From contig NC_051097.1 of NCBI RefSeq assembly GCF_901709675.1, forward strand, positions 7,232,039-7,296,038: DNA of 64,000 bases. The letters run 5' to 3'. Below the pieces are notes generated by a model. It saw only the letters and a program-made list of their open reading frames with translations, was not told where the DNA came from and made no database searches. The position numbers and the translations under genes were made by a program. The stretch's first letter is position 1. Every line of letters begins with the position of its first letter. Shown here piece by piece: positions 12,480 to 24,900 of this stretch. The stretch comes from Syngnathus acus. Its lineage: Eukaryota; Chordata; Actinopteri; Syngnathiformes; Syngnathidae.

Positions 12480-13319
12480 CATTTGACTTTTTAGTTCTTG
12501 TTTTTTCGTTTTTTTTAAATGGGCTTTACAACAGACCAACGCATCACACTGTTTTAATGCTCATACAAATGGTTGTGAATAATGAAAGCCTTTGAAAATA
12601 ATGTGAATATGTGAATAAACACGCTAATATTTTTTAATGTCTTTTTGAATCGTTTTATAAAACATGACAAAAGAGTTTGATTTCATGACATTTTATTTTT
12701 ATAGTCATTGGAAGGAAGCAGCTTCCTAGCCCAGTAGGACTGATTTGAGCGTCCGTGAGAACTCGAGTGAGCTAACTCTGTGTTTTGTCATGTCCACTTT
12801 TAAGAAATATACAGAAAAGGCATAAATTGAATACTGGTCTAAATCAAACTTAGTTTCCATAAAGCTTCTGATGCCTGATACCCGTTTGGAAGCATGCAGG
12901 AGGAGCAAACTTACACCTATACAACATACACATAGTTTTTAAGTGTTCATTAATAACATAGTTTTTATTATTTAGTGGCGCTAAAGTGCAATGACAATGT
13001 CACAATGCAGGCGTGTCAGTCACATGACTAAAAAGCAACAGCGGACGTCAGGTGACAGCAGTGGCACCTTGACTTACGAGACGAATTTGTGGCATCCATT
13101 GAACTCGCATCTCAAATATTGGCTTGCAAAATACATAGCGAGAAAAACTAAATTCACAGGTCAAAAGTCAAAGTGCCACTGCGCTCATGTCGGGTCTTCC
13201 TCACAGCTGTCAATCATCTGAGGGGTCCATCCTAGAAGAGTTGCCTCAGATTGGTGTGAGTTTAATTTTTGGAAAGGGGGGGGGGGGGGGGGGGAAGCTG
13301 CTCGCACCAACCCAAAGCA
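12480..13319. other. Tail-to-tail region between trappc13 and sgtb
   Basis: It holds the trappc13 3' UTR (AATAAA at 12614), a 123-base inverted-repeat element at 13059-13181, a G run at about 13268-13293, and the sgtb 3' UTR. No clear polyadenylation signal for sgtb was picked out. Confidence 0.5.
13059..13181. mobile_element. 123-bp MITE-like inverted-repeat element
   Basis: The left end CAGTGGCACCTTGACTT and right end AAGTCAAAGTGCCACTG are inverted repeats with one mismatch in 17; the match extends one base outward on each side (G and C). No coding capacity. The ends resemble those of the longer element at 35176-35489, so both probably belong to one nonautonomous DNA-transposon family. No clear target-site duplication was seen. 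Confidence 0.65.
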
Positions 13320-15007
13320 TCATGAGTGCTCCTCGGCGCTGCCGCTGAACGATCGACTTCGAATGTGATTGCGCAACTGCTCGATGAGCTCTGGGTTCTG
13401 CTGCTGGATCTGCTGGGCGAACTGTTGCCCCCTGATCAAAAACCAGTAGTGCCTGCTTTTAACTTTCCACATTCACAGAAGCCGCGCGATTGGCCAAGAA
13501 GTCGTACTTACGCTTCAATCAGACTGGAAATGTCAGTCAGTCCTCCCACTCCGGCGGCTGGTCCTCCCACCGCGTTGGCCATCATCCCGGACATTCTGTC
13601 AATCATAACGAGGAAGTGAAACGCTAAAAGCAAAGCTAATTTCAAAGCTAACACGTAGCTAGCGCCAACACTCACAGTTGCTGCACCTGTTGGTTCTGCA
13701 TCACACTGGCTGCCTGCAGACACAGGAAGCAATTTTGTCATTGTTTTGCTTTGTGGTCATCAATAAGGACCATATAAGGAAACATTGCGCTTACCATGCT
13801 GATGAATGCGGGGTTGTTGATCAAACTGGCCATGTCGAATCCCAGACCGGCTGCCATCTGCGTTATGAGACCGTGGAAAAAAAATGAAAATGCCAGATTT
13901 TCGTACTTTAATATTTAACAACTACTCAATATGTGTGAGCCAACTAATAACCGGCTGTTGCAGTCTCATTTCTTTGTTGTCAGAACTGGTGTTTATTTTT
14001 CTCTAGCACTCACGGGACTGCTGACTTCCTTCTGCTTCTGCTCAGCCACCTTCAAGTTGGATTTGTATGTGTCGTTGTCCGGGTCCAGCACCAATGCCTT
14101 CTTAAAGTAGGAAATGGCCTCTGGGTATTTGTTCATGGCCGTTAGCGCCAGGCTGCGAGCACAGAGCATCCCAAACATGATGTTTTAGTCAATATATTAG
14201 GGTATGCAACGTTGCACTGACTTACCCCATCCTTCCGTAAGCTTTGCTGTAGCTGGGATCGATCCTGATGGCTCGCTCGCAGTCGCCCGTCGCCTCCGTG
14301 TAGTCGCCCAGCTTACTATGAGCGGCCGCCCTGCGTGACAAGTGTTAGCATCATCTAGCATTACCTAGCCTTAATGCGACCTGGCTTGTGGCTAATACCG
14401 GTTGCAGTAGTAGACGGCGTTCCTCAAGTCCAGGTCTATGGCCTTGGTGTAGCACTCCACCGCAGATCTGTAGTTCTCCTCCTTCATGTGATTGTTCCCT
14501 GAAAACACAATTGTGATTTAGCACCGCTCCTTTGGTCACTTCTAGATGCATGCATGTCAAATGATCTTTGACACCTTCATTCTTCAGCTGCTCGGCTCGT
14601 TCCGCATCTTCGGGTGAAGGAGTTGTCGCCGGCAAAAGCAAGTTGTCATTCTGCGAGAAATATGGTGGTGGATGGTGAACATGGTCATATTTTTTTTTCA
14701 TGTATCTAATACAACTTGAAATATTAAACAGAATGTCCACTCACCTTGAGCAGGGAGTTGAGAAAGATCTCCGTGAGGGGCTGGGGTGCGGCCAGGTGGC
14801 AGTCGCTAGCACTGATCTTAAAGGTGGTCTCCAGACACTGGATTGCAACTGTGACAAAAACGGACGTTCACACCGGTCCTGACCACCATTACCAGACATT
14901 CGCGTACCTTCAAGGCTCTCTTGCTCGTCAGAATTCAACGTGCCGCCATGCGTCTGATCCCGTAGGAACTGTACGATAGAAAACGCCAGGCGCTTGTCCA
15001 CCGCCAT
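13320..15007 (-). CDS. sgtb: Small glutamine-rich TPR co-chaperone beta
   Basis: Coding exons in transcription order: 15007-14908, 14848-14745, 14650-14575, 14498-14399, 14330-14226, 14152-14014, 13857-13795, 13713-13676, 13595-13512 and 13431-13320; 306 aa against 304 in human. SGT proteins bind Hsp70/Hsp90 tails through three TPR motifs and link the BAG6 complex to tail-anchored protein handling. Visible: an N-terminal dimerisation part ([31 protein letters not shown]), three TPRs from [10 protein letters not shown] to [14 protein letters not shown], then a glutamine-rich tail ending [14 protein letters not shown]. The tail [12 protein letters not shown] and RSFS...EEHS favours sgtb over sgta, and trappc13 next door agrees. 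Confidence 0.95.
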
Positions 15008-15431
15008 GGTTACCTACAATCTACCCACAAACAGTTGACTTAAATTTGACGACAATGGTAACTTGATTTGTGATTGCCTCCTTACTGTTTTTTCCAAGTT
15101 TGACCTCCAACATGGTGGGTGCCCAAACTATTTCTTACATTGTTAAATTCTCAGTCATCCAAGTCATGGTAATCTGCAAATTCTAATTGGAGGATCTGAA
15201 CAGTTCTTGGTTGTTGTAGTTGTTTACAACCTACAAATATTACTCAGGCAACTAAGCTAGTGCAGTATGTACGAACAGTAAGCCAACTCAATCAGCTACC
15301 TCCTTATTCAGTCATCCAGTGACAGAAGCTAACTAATAGTTTTGATCCATATACACAATTTAACGTAATAGCTCCCACAATTAACAATCCATTGAGCTGC
15401 TATTGACGGTGAGGTCCTGAGGTGCGTGTGA

Positions 15432-15439
15432 TGACGTCA
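15432..15439. promoter_or_regulatory. CRE-like site (TGACGTCA)
   Basis: A perfect palindromic CREB/ATF site about 425 bases upstream of the sgtb start codon. It pairs with a second copy 113 bases away. Confidence 0.5.
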
Positions 15440-15544
15440 CGGGTAGCGGGCGCAAAACAGTGCACGCAGGAAAAACGGTCACGTGCGGCACCCAGACGTA
15501 CCCGCACCCCCTTCTCCCCCCGACGAGTATTGACAAACATGCTG

Positions 15545-15552
15545 TGACGTCA
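15545..15552. promoter_or_regulatory. CRE-like site (TGACGTCA), second copy
   Basis: A second perfect palindromic CREB/ATF site. Its position relative to the true transcription start is unknown. Confidence 0.5.
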
Positions 15553-16126
15553 CCTCATCTTGGTCATTTTAGGGTTGAAGCGCAATTCTTATTTTGAGTA
15601 GCTAAAATGGGCGTCTGTCTCTGCTGCAAACGAGCTGGATTGTTACGACGCGACACTGACATGACGAATAAGGAATACATAATAGCAAAAAATAAGTATA
15701 TAAATGCCAGTATTGTTAATGAAATTACGTTAAAAGATGTAGCAGCATCCTTTTACCTGAGACGCGGCCGCTTCGAAGTCGCTGTCACTCGCTCCAGCTA
15801 GCTTGGTCTTCTTCTGCGCATGCGCGAGCGCTGATACCAGAAGTGACCGCTATACATCATAAAAGTTGCCTGTTTAATTTTCTCTTTCTATTTTTTTTTT
15901 TTTTTTCATTTTCAGTTACGTGCATCATGCTTACATTGCAGACGGGCGCACTTGCCAAGTATGAATCACACAATAAATTCTACATTACATCGTCTTAACA
16001 GCACTTAACAGCAGCGGTGGTTGCTCTATAAATAAATACTCTATAAATACAGTTGCGTTAATTCCCTTCCAACCCAGGTAAACGGGGTCATCGGGGTTAT
16101 GTCAAAGTGCACGGGAGATAATTTGT

Positions 16127-16141
16127 CCACTAGAGGGCGCC
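16127..16141 (+). promoter_or_regulatory. CTCF-like motif
   Basis: CCACTAGAGGGCGCC fits all 15 positions of the CTCF core consensus (recalled) on the plus strand. It lies between sgtb and erbin. Confidence 0.5.
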
Positions 16142-16400
16142 ATTGCATTTCAAACGCTTATTAATGGCGACTAAACAAAATATAGTTTTTGTAGTTTTAT
16201 TGTCAGGCGAGGTTACTTAATTTAAGAGCTCAATGATTCAGTTCCTTTGCATTTTGGTTTTATTATCTTTTGTGAAGCTTTCCGATAGAACACCGTTTAA
16301 ACAATATTTTGGATGCATATTTAGCGTTGTATATGGTTGTTTATTCGGCTGTTTTGCATTCTTGTGTAGGTATATCATTTGAATGTGTGTATTTACAATG

Positions 16401-19400
16401 CATGTGCGTGGGGGGGGGGATGCGGGAGCGCTCATCGGGCAAGCATCAAGACCGACGCTTGTCTGTTTGCGGGAGGCGGAGACACCTCTTGTCGGCGTGG
16501 GGCTTCGGTGCTCAGTAAGGAACCGAAAGAGGACAGCGTGCGGAGTAAACTTAACCTGCTTTGTTTCACATCGACCTACGGATAAAGAAAGACGATGAGT
16601 GGAAACATCTGGGCGCGGCACATTTCATCACTGGACGTCAAGCTTCCACTCGGCCGAGCCGCTTTTGTATTTCCTCGCTGAATATCGTGTGGACATTTTG
16701 GATTTTTTTTCCCCTCCCTATCCTCTGACGTGAAACCAGCACCTATATTTGAGCTCAAATTGTGTTATTTTTAAAGGATTCTCTTTCCGTTCAAGTGTGA
16801 CTTGAACAACTTTAAGACGGCTTTGTTGCCGATATGAGCCCACACGGCCAGTTTGGAGTTAAGTGGGGGGCTAGCTGTTAGCCCCATTAGCTCGGAACCA
16901 TTCGAAGTACCGTCGAGCGATGCTGTCTTTTCTAGCCGACTGAATGCTCTTCTCACGGCGTCAAATCGGAGTGTAATCGTGTGTGGACATCGCGGCTGGA
17001 CGCAGTGCCGACAGCAAGGCACCAAGGTGGGTGTTTTTTTTCCCCTCCTTGTTATCGCGTCTGTTCACCCGGAGGTTGGGGTGGGGGGTAGCGTACGACA
17101 TGCTAACGATGCTAACAGTCCTAGTCGCGGCGGAGTAGTAACAGCAGACGACACACATTCCGATTTTTTCCCCATCCACAGATGATTGAAAATCATTAAG
17201 GTAAAAATGTAAATAAATGGATGTTTAATGTGGGTTGTGATCATCGATGTTCGTGAGTTAGACGTCAGTAAATGGTGTTCACAGCTGTTTTGTGTTTTTA
17301 GGGAACCGATACCAGACAAGATGCTCAGCATAAAATGTTAAATACATGAATTATTACATTTAGAGTTATTCGATTTTTTTTTTTTTTTTTTTTGTTAGCC
17401 AGGGCTGCTCAGAAACATTCCATGTTCCAGGGCCCCCTGGGTTAGTATTGTGCTTGTTCATTTTGTTCTTATTCCTCTTTTGGTTCTTTGCAATTCTTGT
17501 TACGTCTTGTTGTTCTCTATTTTTTTCTTATTTATATTTGTTGGTGTCCTTTGTATTATTCTATTGATCTTATTCATGTCTGGTTTCGTTATTCTGTTAT
17601 AATTATTCTTCCCCTTTTATTCCGATTATTGTTCTTTTAAATGTGGTGTCTCGTTCTTGATTTTACTATTGTATGCGGTTAAATGTGCATTTATTTTATG
17701 ACAAATCCATTTATCAGATTAGCTGGCGTAATTTAAGACATTTAGGATTAGATGCAATCCAGCAATCTGAGACTTCCCTGTTTGGGAATGTGAGCAAGAA
17801 CATGGAAAACCATCTGCTTCACTGGTGGTCTGCAAAAGTTTTTGTTTGTTGTGACAGCATGAAACCCCCCCAACCTCACACCCCTCAAAGAAACACCGGC
17901 TGGCGTCTGGCCACTGGGATCCGAAAACTTGACCCGATTGAATTAACCCTTGACCAAAGAGGGCGGCCACATGTTGCATCTCCACCAGCGAGAAGAAGCC
18001 TCCATTCAGCTGCCCTTCCATAGTACTCAGAGGATGCTACAATATTCTGCAATGTGTAAAACCACCACATACACACCATTTGTATAGTATTCTTACTTTT
18101 GGTGTCAGATGGGCGAAGAGGAAGTGGAGCAGAAACTGACGAGTGTTTGCGGCTGATTAGGGGGACGTGATGAACAAGTGAGAATGTTTCTCGCTCGCCG
18201 GCTTCTTTTGTCTCGGCCAAGGCCTTGCACTGTGGCGCCATTGTGTGGCTATCTGCTTGCGGCCCCTTGTTTGCCCGGGTCAGCGAGATGCCACTGTTGT
18301 GTTTTTTGCCAAACGCAGACAGCTTGTGAAAATCTTGCTGCTTACCTTGCTTTGGTGTGTTTTTTGTGCACATTGGGTACAGCGAAACATAAGAGCTTTT
18401 CTTTTGTGCAGTAAGTACCACCCTAAAAAAAAAAACTAAATTATCTTTGATGCTTTGATCATGGTAGGCTTGTCGAATACTCAAAATTATCTTTGATGTT
18501 ACAGGAAAACAAGAATTGTCCTTGATGCTTTAAAAAAAAACAAATCTAAATGTTTTTTTTTTTTTAATAAAGCCTAATTTTTGGGGGATTTAATACAAAG
18601 GAAAAAAATATTTTCTTTTTTTTTTTTTTTTAAATATAAAAGCCTAAATTGTTTTTGATTTAATGAAAAGGAAAACTATTTTCTTTTTTTTTTTTATACA
18701 AAATACTCAAATGGTAGCATGGTGAAGAAGTGGTTAGCACAATTGCCTTTTCTGACGTTTTGCGTTTCTGGGTTCCGATTGGCGGCTCTGGCCTCCCTGT
18801 GCAGCGTTTGGGTTCTTCCCGTACCTATGTGGCTTTATTCCAGCTACTCTCGACTTTCCTACCACCTTGAAGCATCTAAATGATCCACGAGTGTGTTTGT
18901 GAATACTTATTTATCTTTACGTGTGATTGAATGGCAACAAGTCCATGGTGCCTCTTGCTGTGAAGTCAGCTGTGATAGTGACCCAAATAAGGACAAGCGT
19001 TATAGAACAAGAACCTGATGGAGAATATTCACTTTGACCTACTGCCTAAAGCGCATGGCTGGCTGTGACATCCGCTAGCCAGAGGCTGAGCTGCACGTTT
19101 ACGTGGAGCATGATAGAGTCTGCGTGATTAATCTGAATTTCAGTATCATCACACTTTTAATAGTTACTGTTTTCTCTCTTGCAGTGTTGTTGCTGCTAGT
19201 TCCGTTACCCGCTGTCCACCGCCCAAGCGCTTGACTCCTAAATGACAAGGTAGGTGACAAATGCACAATGATATTTGTCATTTATTTCACTTAAAATATT
19301 CACTCAGCTAATGCTAAAATCCTACTTAAGGTAATTATTGCGCTTCCTGTCTCAGTTGTTGTCAACATTGTTGATCGTGATGCTCGCAAATGAGTATTTT

Positions 19401-21914
19401 TTTTCTTCCGTTACTGTTGCTTTGGCCTTGCGTGAGCATCTGGGACAAAAACGTGCGCTCTCACGTTGTTTCTGCAACTTAACTTTTTTCCCCTGTTCTT
19501 CTAATTGTCTGTGGCAGCCGGACTCTTTTTTTGTGCTAATGCTCGCCGGCCTGTACAAATGAATCCCAGAGGCTCGTCCTTAACGAGAGCTCATATTTAA
19601 TTAACAACGTACAGGCAACATGGAGGCTCTTCTATTTATAACTAGCAGGCCTGCCTGACCCGCTTGGGTCTTTTCTCATGAATTCAGGCCGATACATTTT
19701 TTTGCACCGGCCCTAATTGTCCAAGCCAGAAAATTCCAACCGGTCTCAAAGTGGCAGTTTTTGAAAACAACACAAAATGGTGGCATCTTAACATTTATGA
19801 AAAGCTCACAGTTGGCGCATGACCAAAATCCGAGTTAGTTATCTATTAATTTGTTTTGTCTTGTGCTCGACTTGTACTCGTGCTCTTTTAAGGCAGCCAG
19901 GGCAGCAATCATTACCTGAGATGTTTGGATATGTCGCAACGTTCTGTGCAAACATGCGGAACTGCTCATCCCGCCGCCGCTGTTTGCTCAACACAGGTGC
20001 AACCAGGAGCTGCAGTGATGCTTTGCTGAATTGAAAGACACCAAATATTAGCTATGTGCTGTCGCTGCTGCTGTTGCAGAGTCAAAGTCAGCCATCACGT
20101 AGGCAGGAAGTGGCTTTCCAGGAGGTTTGCTCATTGAATGTCAGGGTGCTGAAATGTAAAAGCATGTGCGCACGCAGAAGTTTCACATGCGCCGATCTTC
20201 GTGCGTAGATGCCACTTTGTCCTCGTCCTCAGCTCAGATTACTCGCCCTCATTTGGGGCCAAACGTTGAGAAAACAATCAGGCTTTTTGTTCGGCGGCGT
20301 CACGCGAGACCGCTGAGAGCTCGGAGGCTCGCTGAGAACCAGAGTGAAACTGGAACTTCAGATTCCAGTGTGACTGTCGGTTCAGCTCACGCGGTTGCTT
20401 TTGTGTGTTTGCATCTGGTGATAAACACGAAAAACAGGGGTTGCTATGTGTTTACGTCATATGTTACATGCTAGCATTTGAGAAGTTCTGTTCGTATTTT
20501 AGCATCTTACCAGGCCCTTGGTATAAACTCTTGGACCCCAGGATTGGAGCCGCAGTGCACGGCTGAGCTGGGATGATAATCACTCATCCGACATGCCATG
20601 ATTGACAGCAGGCATCAGACAGAAGCTTCCAGGTTGTTGGCCTTTTGCTCAGATCCAAGTACTTGTCAGCGGCAGCTTGCGTTATTAATAGCGACCGGCG
20701 CTTGTCTGCTGGATGTGACAATGTGATTAGCGCGGGGCGGCCCTTGCTTGCTTCCCTCAAAGCAGCTTTTCATCCAGATTGTTATGGCTTTTCCCGGGAT
20801 TGCCCCTGCTATGACTGAGATTACAGACGCTAGCAGACGGGAAATAAATGCTGCCAGACGGCCTTGCATCCCATGTCGCAGCCAACAGAAGTGGTCCAGC
20901 TGTAATGCTCAACACAGACCGCAAAAGCGCCTGTCTGGTGTTTGCTGTCAATCATCTCGGCGGAATCATTCTCTTGCTTTTGATGGTACAGTCGGCGCTG
21001 CAAACACTTTGGTTGTTGTAGGTTTGACATCGTCCCCGAAATCCAAGTATTTTCACGCTTTACCCCAACTCTGACACCCCAAGCTGCATTCCATAGAAAG
21101 TTTCCGAGCCTGAGGTTTGACATTTCTGACTTTTTCTGGAATGGTCCAACGGTTTCTATGGCAACAGCCTTGACCCAGCAGGAGCTCTGACCAGGAAAAT
21201 AAAGCGAGAATGTCGTTTTCATTCACCGCCACCGAGGGGAAGCCACGGGGCTCGCTGCCAGGCCTCGGGGGCTTGCCGCCAGGAACGCAGCGCTCGCATG
21301 GCCACCATTCACAATCGTAACACGTGTGTGGGATAAGTAGGCCAAATCGTGATTTCATTCTATTGATGTTGTTACTGTAGCTTCTTAGACAGTATTGGTT
21401 TTAAAGTTAAAAACTGAAGAAGGAAAAAAACTTGTTTTCAAACCTCATGCACGTATGGAGCTCGCTGCCAAAGCATGTCTGCCTTTGAGTCTCTTCATTT
21501 TGGCTTTGTGTTAGTTGAACTATTTACTTCCGACATCTGTGCGTGTGTGGTTGTGTGCATATATGTCAACCTTTTTAAGGAAGTTCCTCACCACCCACAC
21601 TGTTGTTGTGGAAGTGTGACCTGGTATGATGAAAACCATGACAAAAATGTTCAGCTGAACCTAAAAACATAATAAGAAGTAATTGACACAAATAGATGGG
21701 AAATATTTAATAATGTAAGACAAACGTTTTAGACATTAGAAAAAATATGAATAGGAAAGGTGTTTGGCGCAAAATATTACACAAAAATATAAATTCTAAT
21801 TCTTAAATGCCAAAAATATCTAAGTCTGACATAAATTAGGAATTTTATCCTTCATTTTAAAATAATATAAACGAATGATTTCTTCTTCTTGTCTGTCCCC
21901 TGCAGTGCCTGAGG
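16401..21914 (+). other. erbin: erbin promoter, probable 5' UTR exon and long first intron
   Basis: A GC-richer block at about 16400-17160 probably contains the erbin promoter. A candidate noncoding exon ends at 17026 (CACCAAG then GTGGGT). The next 4.9 kb up to the acceptor before the coding exon is intronic and holds an L2 fragment (18718-19030), A/T runs and no coding exon I can support. Between 17673 and 21700 several open frames exist, none with recognisable domains. Confidence 0.5.
18718..19030 (+). mobile_element. Degenerate L2-type LINE 3' end
   Basis: In order it shows GTGGTTAGCACAATTGCC, TTTCTGGGTTC, GGCCTCCCTGTGCAG, a cytosine-rich middle, AGTCAGCTGTGATAG and GACAAGCGTTATAGAA. This is the order of the teleost L2 3' tail as I recall it (ending in GATAAGCGGTATAGAAAATGGATGG). 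The copy is old and has no coding capacity. Confidence 0.7.
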
Positions 21915-24900
21915 ATGTCGAAGCGCAGCTTCTTCGTTCGCCTAGTGCCGTGCCGCTGCTTGCGGGGCGAGGAGGAGGCGGTGACATCACTGGACTACTC
22001 CCACTGCAGCCTGGAGACAGTACCCAAGGAGATCTTCAGCTTTGAGAAGACGCTGCAGGAGCTCTTTCTCGATGCCAACCAGATTGAAGATCTACCCAAA
22101 GTGAGCCCGCGGACGACTTTTAGTTTGACTTTTACTCTTGAGCTCCAGTCAATAAATTTGTCTTTGTGCCACTAGCAACTATTCAACTGTCAGCTCCTCC
22201 AGCGACTGAGCATGCCTGACAATGACGTCACGGTGTTGCCGCCGGGCGTCGCCAACCTGGTCAGCCTCAGGGAGCTTGACGTCAGCAAAAACAGTCAGTT
22301 TGGATTTCACCTCTGATTGGAAAATATAAAAAAAATCATATCCATGGATATAAGATTTAAATTGGAGTGTCTTTCTGTGTGTGCAGGTATCCAGGAGTTT
22401 CCAGAGAATATCAAAAACTGCAAAATGCTCACTATCGTGGAAGCCAGCGTCAATCCCATTTCCAAGTGTGTATGAAAAAGGTGAAGTGCAGAACTCTTGG
22501 TATGCTGGTGTGACTCATTTTCATCTCATTTCAGGCTCCCTGATGGCTTCACCCAGCTCATGAGCCTGAGCCAGCTCTACCTGAACGACGCTTTCCTGGA
22601 GTTCCTACCAGCTAGTTTTGGCAGGTCGGTTTGGGAGGGGGGGACCTCAGAAAACGAACTTGAGTTAAATGTGAGAAGCAAGAATAGTCCAACCTGTATC
22701 GCGCTCAGTCAGAAATTTCCGGCCATTCCCAGCCATCCATTTTGTGGCTCAACTGGTTCTTCTGTTTTGCCTGTTGGCGGTTCACGCATGTGACGCGCCG
22801 ACCCATTGTGATGACACACAGTTAGTCAAAACATACAGTGAGTTCCAGTGCGTGTTTGTATGATGACAATGATGACATTTGCATTGTTCTTGTGGCTGCA
22901 GGCTGACAAAGCTGCAGATTCTGGAGCTGAGAGAGAACCAGCTGAAGATGTTGCCCAAGTAAGTAAGAGGAGAACAAACCTCCTCCTCCTCCTGCTCTTT
23001 TCTTGTACTGTTCAGTCCCATCACGTTACACAAGATCACCCCCCCTCCCTTTCCCCACTTCTCTTTCCCGCCGGCTTGCTCTGACAGGTTTTGTAATCTT
23101 TTTTGATGTAACGACAAGCTGAGGGTTGGACCTCACTCGGAGAACATTTGAGAAAGATTTTTGGTGCTCATTCGGGGAACCTTGGTTTTTTTTCGGCAAG
23201 AATGGTCAGGAAAATTTACTAAATTGGCCACACTAACTGTGTTTAGGGATTAGCTTTTAGCACTTTGTGTGCACGTTAGCGTGAAGACGATTTTTGCTAC
23301 CGAGTTGCACTGCGGAAAAGGGCAGCAGTTAGCCACATTGTGATGTCACAATTTGGTCATGTATTTTGGGGAAATGGACAACAAAGAGAAGATTTACTCA
23401 CTTGTTTAATTTGACTCCTGATGGGTGGGAAACTTGCCTCCCCCTTTGCCTTCCATTTTACATCCACCCCCACCTGTTTACGTGACAGACGCCAGAGCCA
23501 TTAGAAAGCCGGCTGACCTTACAAAGAGAGGCAGCGGCCATGATGAGGGTTGCCCCGGGCGACGGGGCAGGCATCTCTGGAGATGTCAACAAATGTTTCC
23601 GCGGACAAAGAAAATCTTTTCAGCGACTCGCTCTCACACAGCAGGGCCCGGTGCTTTTTAGGAGTCACAAGCCGCACCGGTCAGTCCGGAAAAGTCTGCG
23701 CCGCTCATTGTAAGCACAAGACTCCATTGACAACCGTCTCGGTCACATTCTAGCAGTAATGAAAATGTATTGCTGCTGTAGTTCATTAAAAATGCACCAA
23801 TCTTGTTTTAATTTAATAGCTCACCGATCAAGAATTGACAAAACAATTTGTTGTGTACTTTGAGCTGTTTGAGAAAAAAAAAAAAAGTCAATACTGCCCT
23901 AGTGACCTCGCTCTTTTCATTCACACTCTAAAAAGTCTCTTTTTGTATATTCCCGAGTTTTCATGGACTTAAAAGGTTGTTAGCGACGGCGTCTTCTTTT
24001 GCCTCGCTTCCATTCTCGCTTTACGAGGAGCTCCTCAGAACCAAACAAAGCCGTCTGTGGGCTTCTGCTTTGCGTCGAGACGAGAGTGAGCCAAGAACAA
24101 CGCACGCGGACATGTTGCTTCTAATCTCGGCTTTTTTTCCAACCCACACTGACACATTTTACGGCCCTCAAGATGAGTGTGTGTGTGTGTGTCCACAGGA
24201 GCATGCAGAAGCTCACACAGCTGGAAAGGTTGGACCTGGGCAGCAACGAGTTCACTGAAGTGGTGAGTGTCCCCGCGGCCTCAAGAGAGCTGTTACCAAA
24301 GCTCCACTTGGCACACGGAGCGTTTCTCCCACGCACAAACATTTTAACCTCCTTTCTCACCGTGCCGTCCACAGCCTGAGGTATTGGAGCAGCTGACTGG
24401 AATCAAGGAGCTCTGGATGGACGGGAACCGCCTGACGTTTTTGCCTGGGGTACTGACATGCACACGTCATCCACAAAAAGTGGCACAGTCAACTCAAACC
24501 AATTTTTTTTTTTTTTTTTATGTTGCACAGTTTGTTTGTTCCGCACTAAAACTCACGCCGCTTAACTTTTGCCATCTGGTCGATCGTTATCAACGTGTGC
24601 TCTTTTACCCGGAATGCGAGCAACATGTCCTCCTTAACACCGGTCTGTCTGTACTTGTCGTCAGATGCTGGGCACGCTCAAGCAATTGCTCTACTTGGAC
24701 ATTTCCAAGAACAACCTGGAGATGGTGGACGAGCAGATCTGCGGCTGCGAGAGTCTGCAGGACCTGCTGCTGTCCAACAACGCCCTCACGCAACTGCCAG
24801 GCTCTATCGGTATGGATGTTTTAGCACGTATACTCCTCAATTCCCCAAAAAAAGAACTCTGCTGTTGTTGTGTAACATTCTCTCTCGCTCACTGTGCTCC

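Larger units (their letters stand above)
15008..16400. other. sgtb upstream region
   Basis: No coding exon is supported; a short open frame at 15607-15801 lacks homology. Two perfect cAMP-response elements and a perfect CTCF-like motif lie here. Features at about 15420-15830 (GC-rich bases, CRE pair) suggest the sgtb promoter and a noncoding first exon. Confidence 0.45.

Noticed and set aside
15607-15801. 64-codon open frame upstream of sgtb as a shld3 candidate
   Set aside because: In human a small gene lies near SGTB, but this frame shows no recognisable similarity and is too short.
17673-21700. Several open frames in erbin intron 1 as a missing gene such as nln
   Set aside because: None encodes a metallopeptidase motif (HExxH) or other recognisable domain.
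24178-24192. GT and C/G runs (also 5938-6000, 13268-13293, 26257-26274, 51838-51853) as regulatory elements
   Set aside because: They are ordinary simple repeats without further structure.
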